Part shown: positions 63,584 through 64,000 of the stretch, in pieces
How positions within the stretch are numbered: position 1 is the first letter of the stretch
How the letters are laid out: each line of letters starts with the position of its first letter
Translations under genes and position numbers: made by a program
Notes under the pieces: model-generated
What the model was told of the DNA's origin: nothing
The model's input: the letters and a program-made list of their open reading frames with translations, nothing else
Databases searched by the model: none
NCBI GenBank assembly: GCA_034190875.2
Contig: CM067356.1
Span: forward strand, 61,056,343-61,120,342
DNA length: 64,000 nt
Reading direction: 5' to 3'
Source of the DNA: Urechis unicinctus
Taxonomy: Eukaryota; Annelida; Polychaeta; Xenopneusta; Urechidae

Positions 63584-64000
63584 AATTTGTACCAACTAAA
63601 GTGTATGAACCTGTCTGACATACGTACATCAAGTAAGTTGCTAAGACATTTTCCTGCAGAGTAATCAGTTTGGGGGGAGATACCACTGGCAAATGCCGGA
63701 AAATGGCCGTAATAAGAACTTATATTTCAATTTACGTTATGATCGTGTGAATTGGTCGAAAAACCAACACAAAAAACAGAATACACGCAATTTGTTCTTT
63801 CATTCGGTTTCACAAAACAACATAAAAGATCGATGTCATAGGAACAATAAATACCTACGAATGGATATACTCAATATTTGGTCATACTACACAGACAGGG
63901 GTAATGTTGATTTAGACTGATATATTCCATATATTCCATGGGTGCATTTTGAAAAGCATTTACAGTTATCGTCAAGTTTATATTAATTGCGGAGATCCCT
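63584..64000. other. Terminal stretch, nothing recognised
   Basis: Open plus frame 63,693-63,920 is asparagine-rich with no known domain. No repeat partner was seen. Confidence 0.4.

Overview
The window reads as intergenic or heterochromatin-like DNA from an invertebrate animal. It is AT-rich (roughly 60-65% A+T by eye) and has spliceosomal-type GT/AG sites. It also contains decayed non-LTR retrotransposons with the CR1/L2/Jockey-type 'WNSLP' tail, THAP and SAP/YqaJ transposon-type coding exons, and long AT, GAGA and TTC microsatellites. I see no bacterial-style operons, no intact host gene, no rRNA or credible tRNA, and no CRISPR. The species cannot be fixed from the sequence.

Most of the window is a mosaic of one family of long, non-coding, mutually homologous segments present in both orientations. 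A roughly 10 kb block at about 21.1-31.0 kb recurs directly at about 43.3-53.1 kb. Its core (about 23.0-27.2 versus 45.06-49.4 kb) is nearly identical and looks recently duplicated. Parts recur at 1-505, 5.7-11.5 and 36.8-38.96 kb (direct) and at 8.9-9.5, 13.4-15.8, 36.0-36.8 and 50.9-51.9 kb (inverted). A second block family lies at 2.6-4.0, 16.6-20.9 and 58.06-59.9 kb (plus) and at 31.3-34.5, 53.53-54.74 and 61.4-63.3 kb (minus). Where plus and minus copies face each other they form long palindromes, for example about 1.3 kb arms around 58.0 kb and 0.6 kb arms at 60.46/63.58 kb.

Coding content is relic only. Five or more pieces of a CR1/L2-like reverse transcriptase (9.07-9.48 minus; 21.15-21.64, 28.64-29.25, 37.63-38.27 and 43.30-43.46 plus) sit at equivalent places in the repeat blocks and were co-duplicated with them. 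A second retrotransposon 3' end may occur at 30.83-31.23 (plus) and 60.19-60.44 (minus). At 39.8-41.9 kb, in the stretch least like the rest, a THAP zinc-finger exon (plus) faces a broken SAP plus YqaJ-nuclease gene (minus). This convergent pairing fits an ISL2EU-like (PHIS group) DNA transposon.

The clearest single element is a 3,078-bp DNA transposon at 54,742-57,819. It has about 90-bp terminal inverted repeats that each contain a palindrome, and a 5-bp TTTAT target duplication. It interrupts one arm of a palindrome whose other arm still carries the uninterrupted site. It encodes an unrecognised, probably spliced, minus-strand protein.

Tandem repeats include a 22-bp minisatellite (1.11-1.70 kb), an 11-bp minisatellite that leaves several minus-strand frames open (3.17-3.50 kb), a 17-bp repeat (15.84 kb), a 42-43-bp repeat (30.67 kb), two CTT tracts at equivalent sites (0.24 and 0.74 kb), an AT tract (18.09 kb) and a GAGA/TATA tract (53.15 kb). 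All identities and block edges were judged by eye and are approximate unless stated otherwise.
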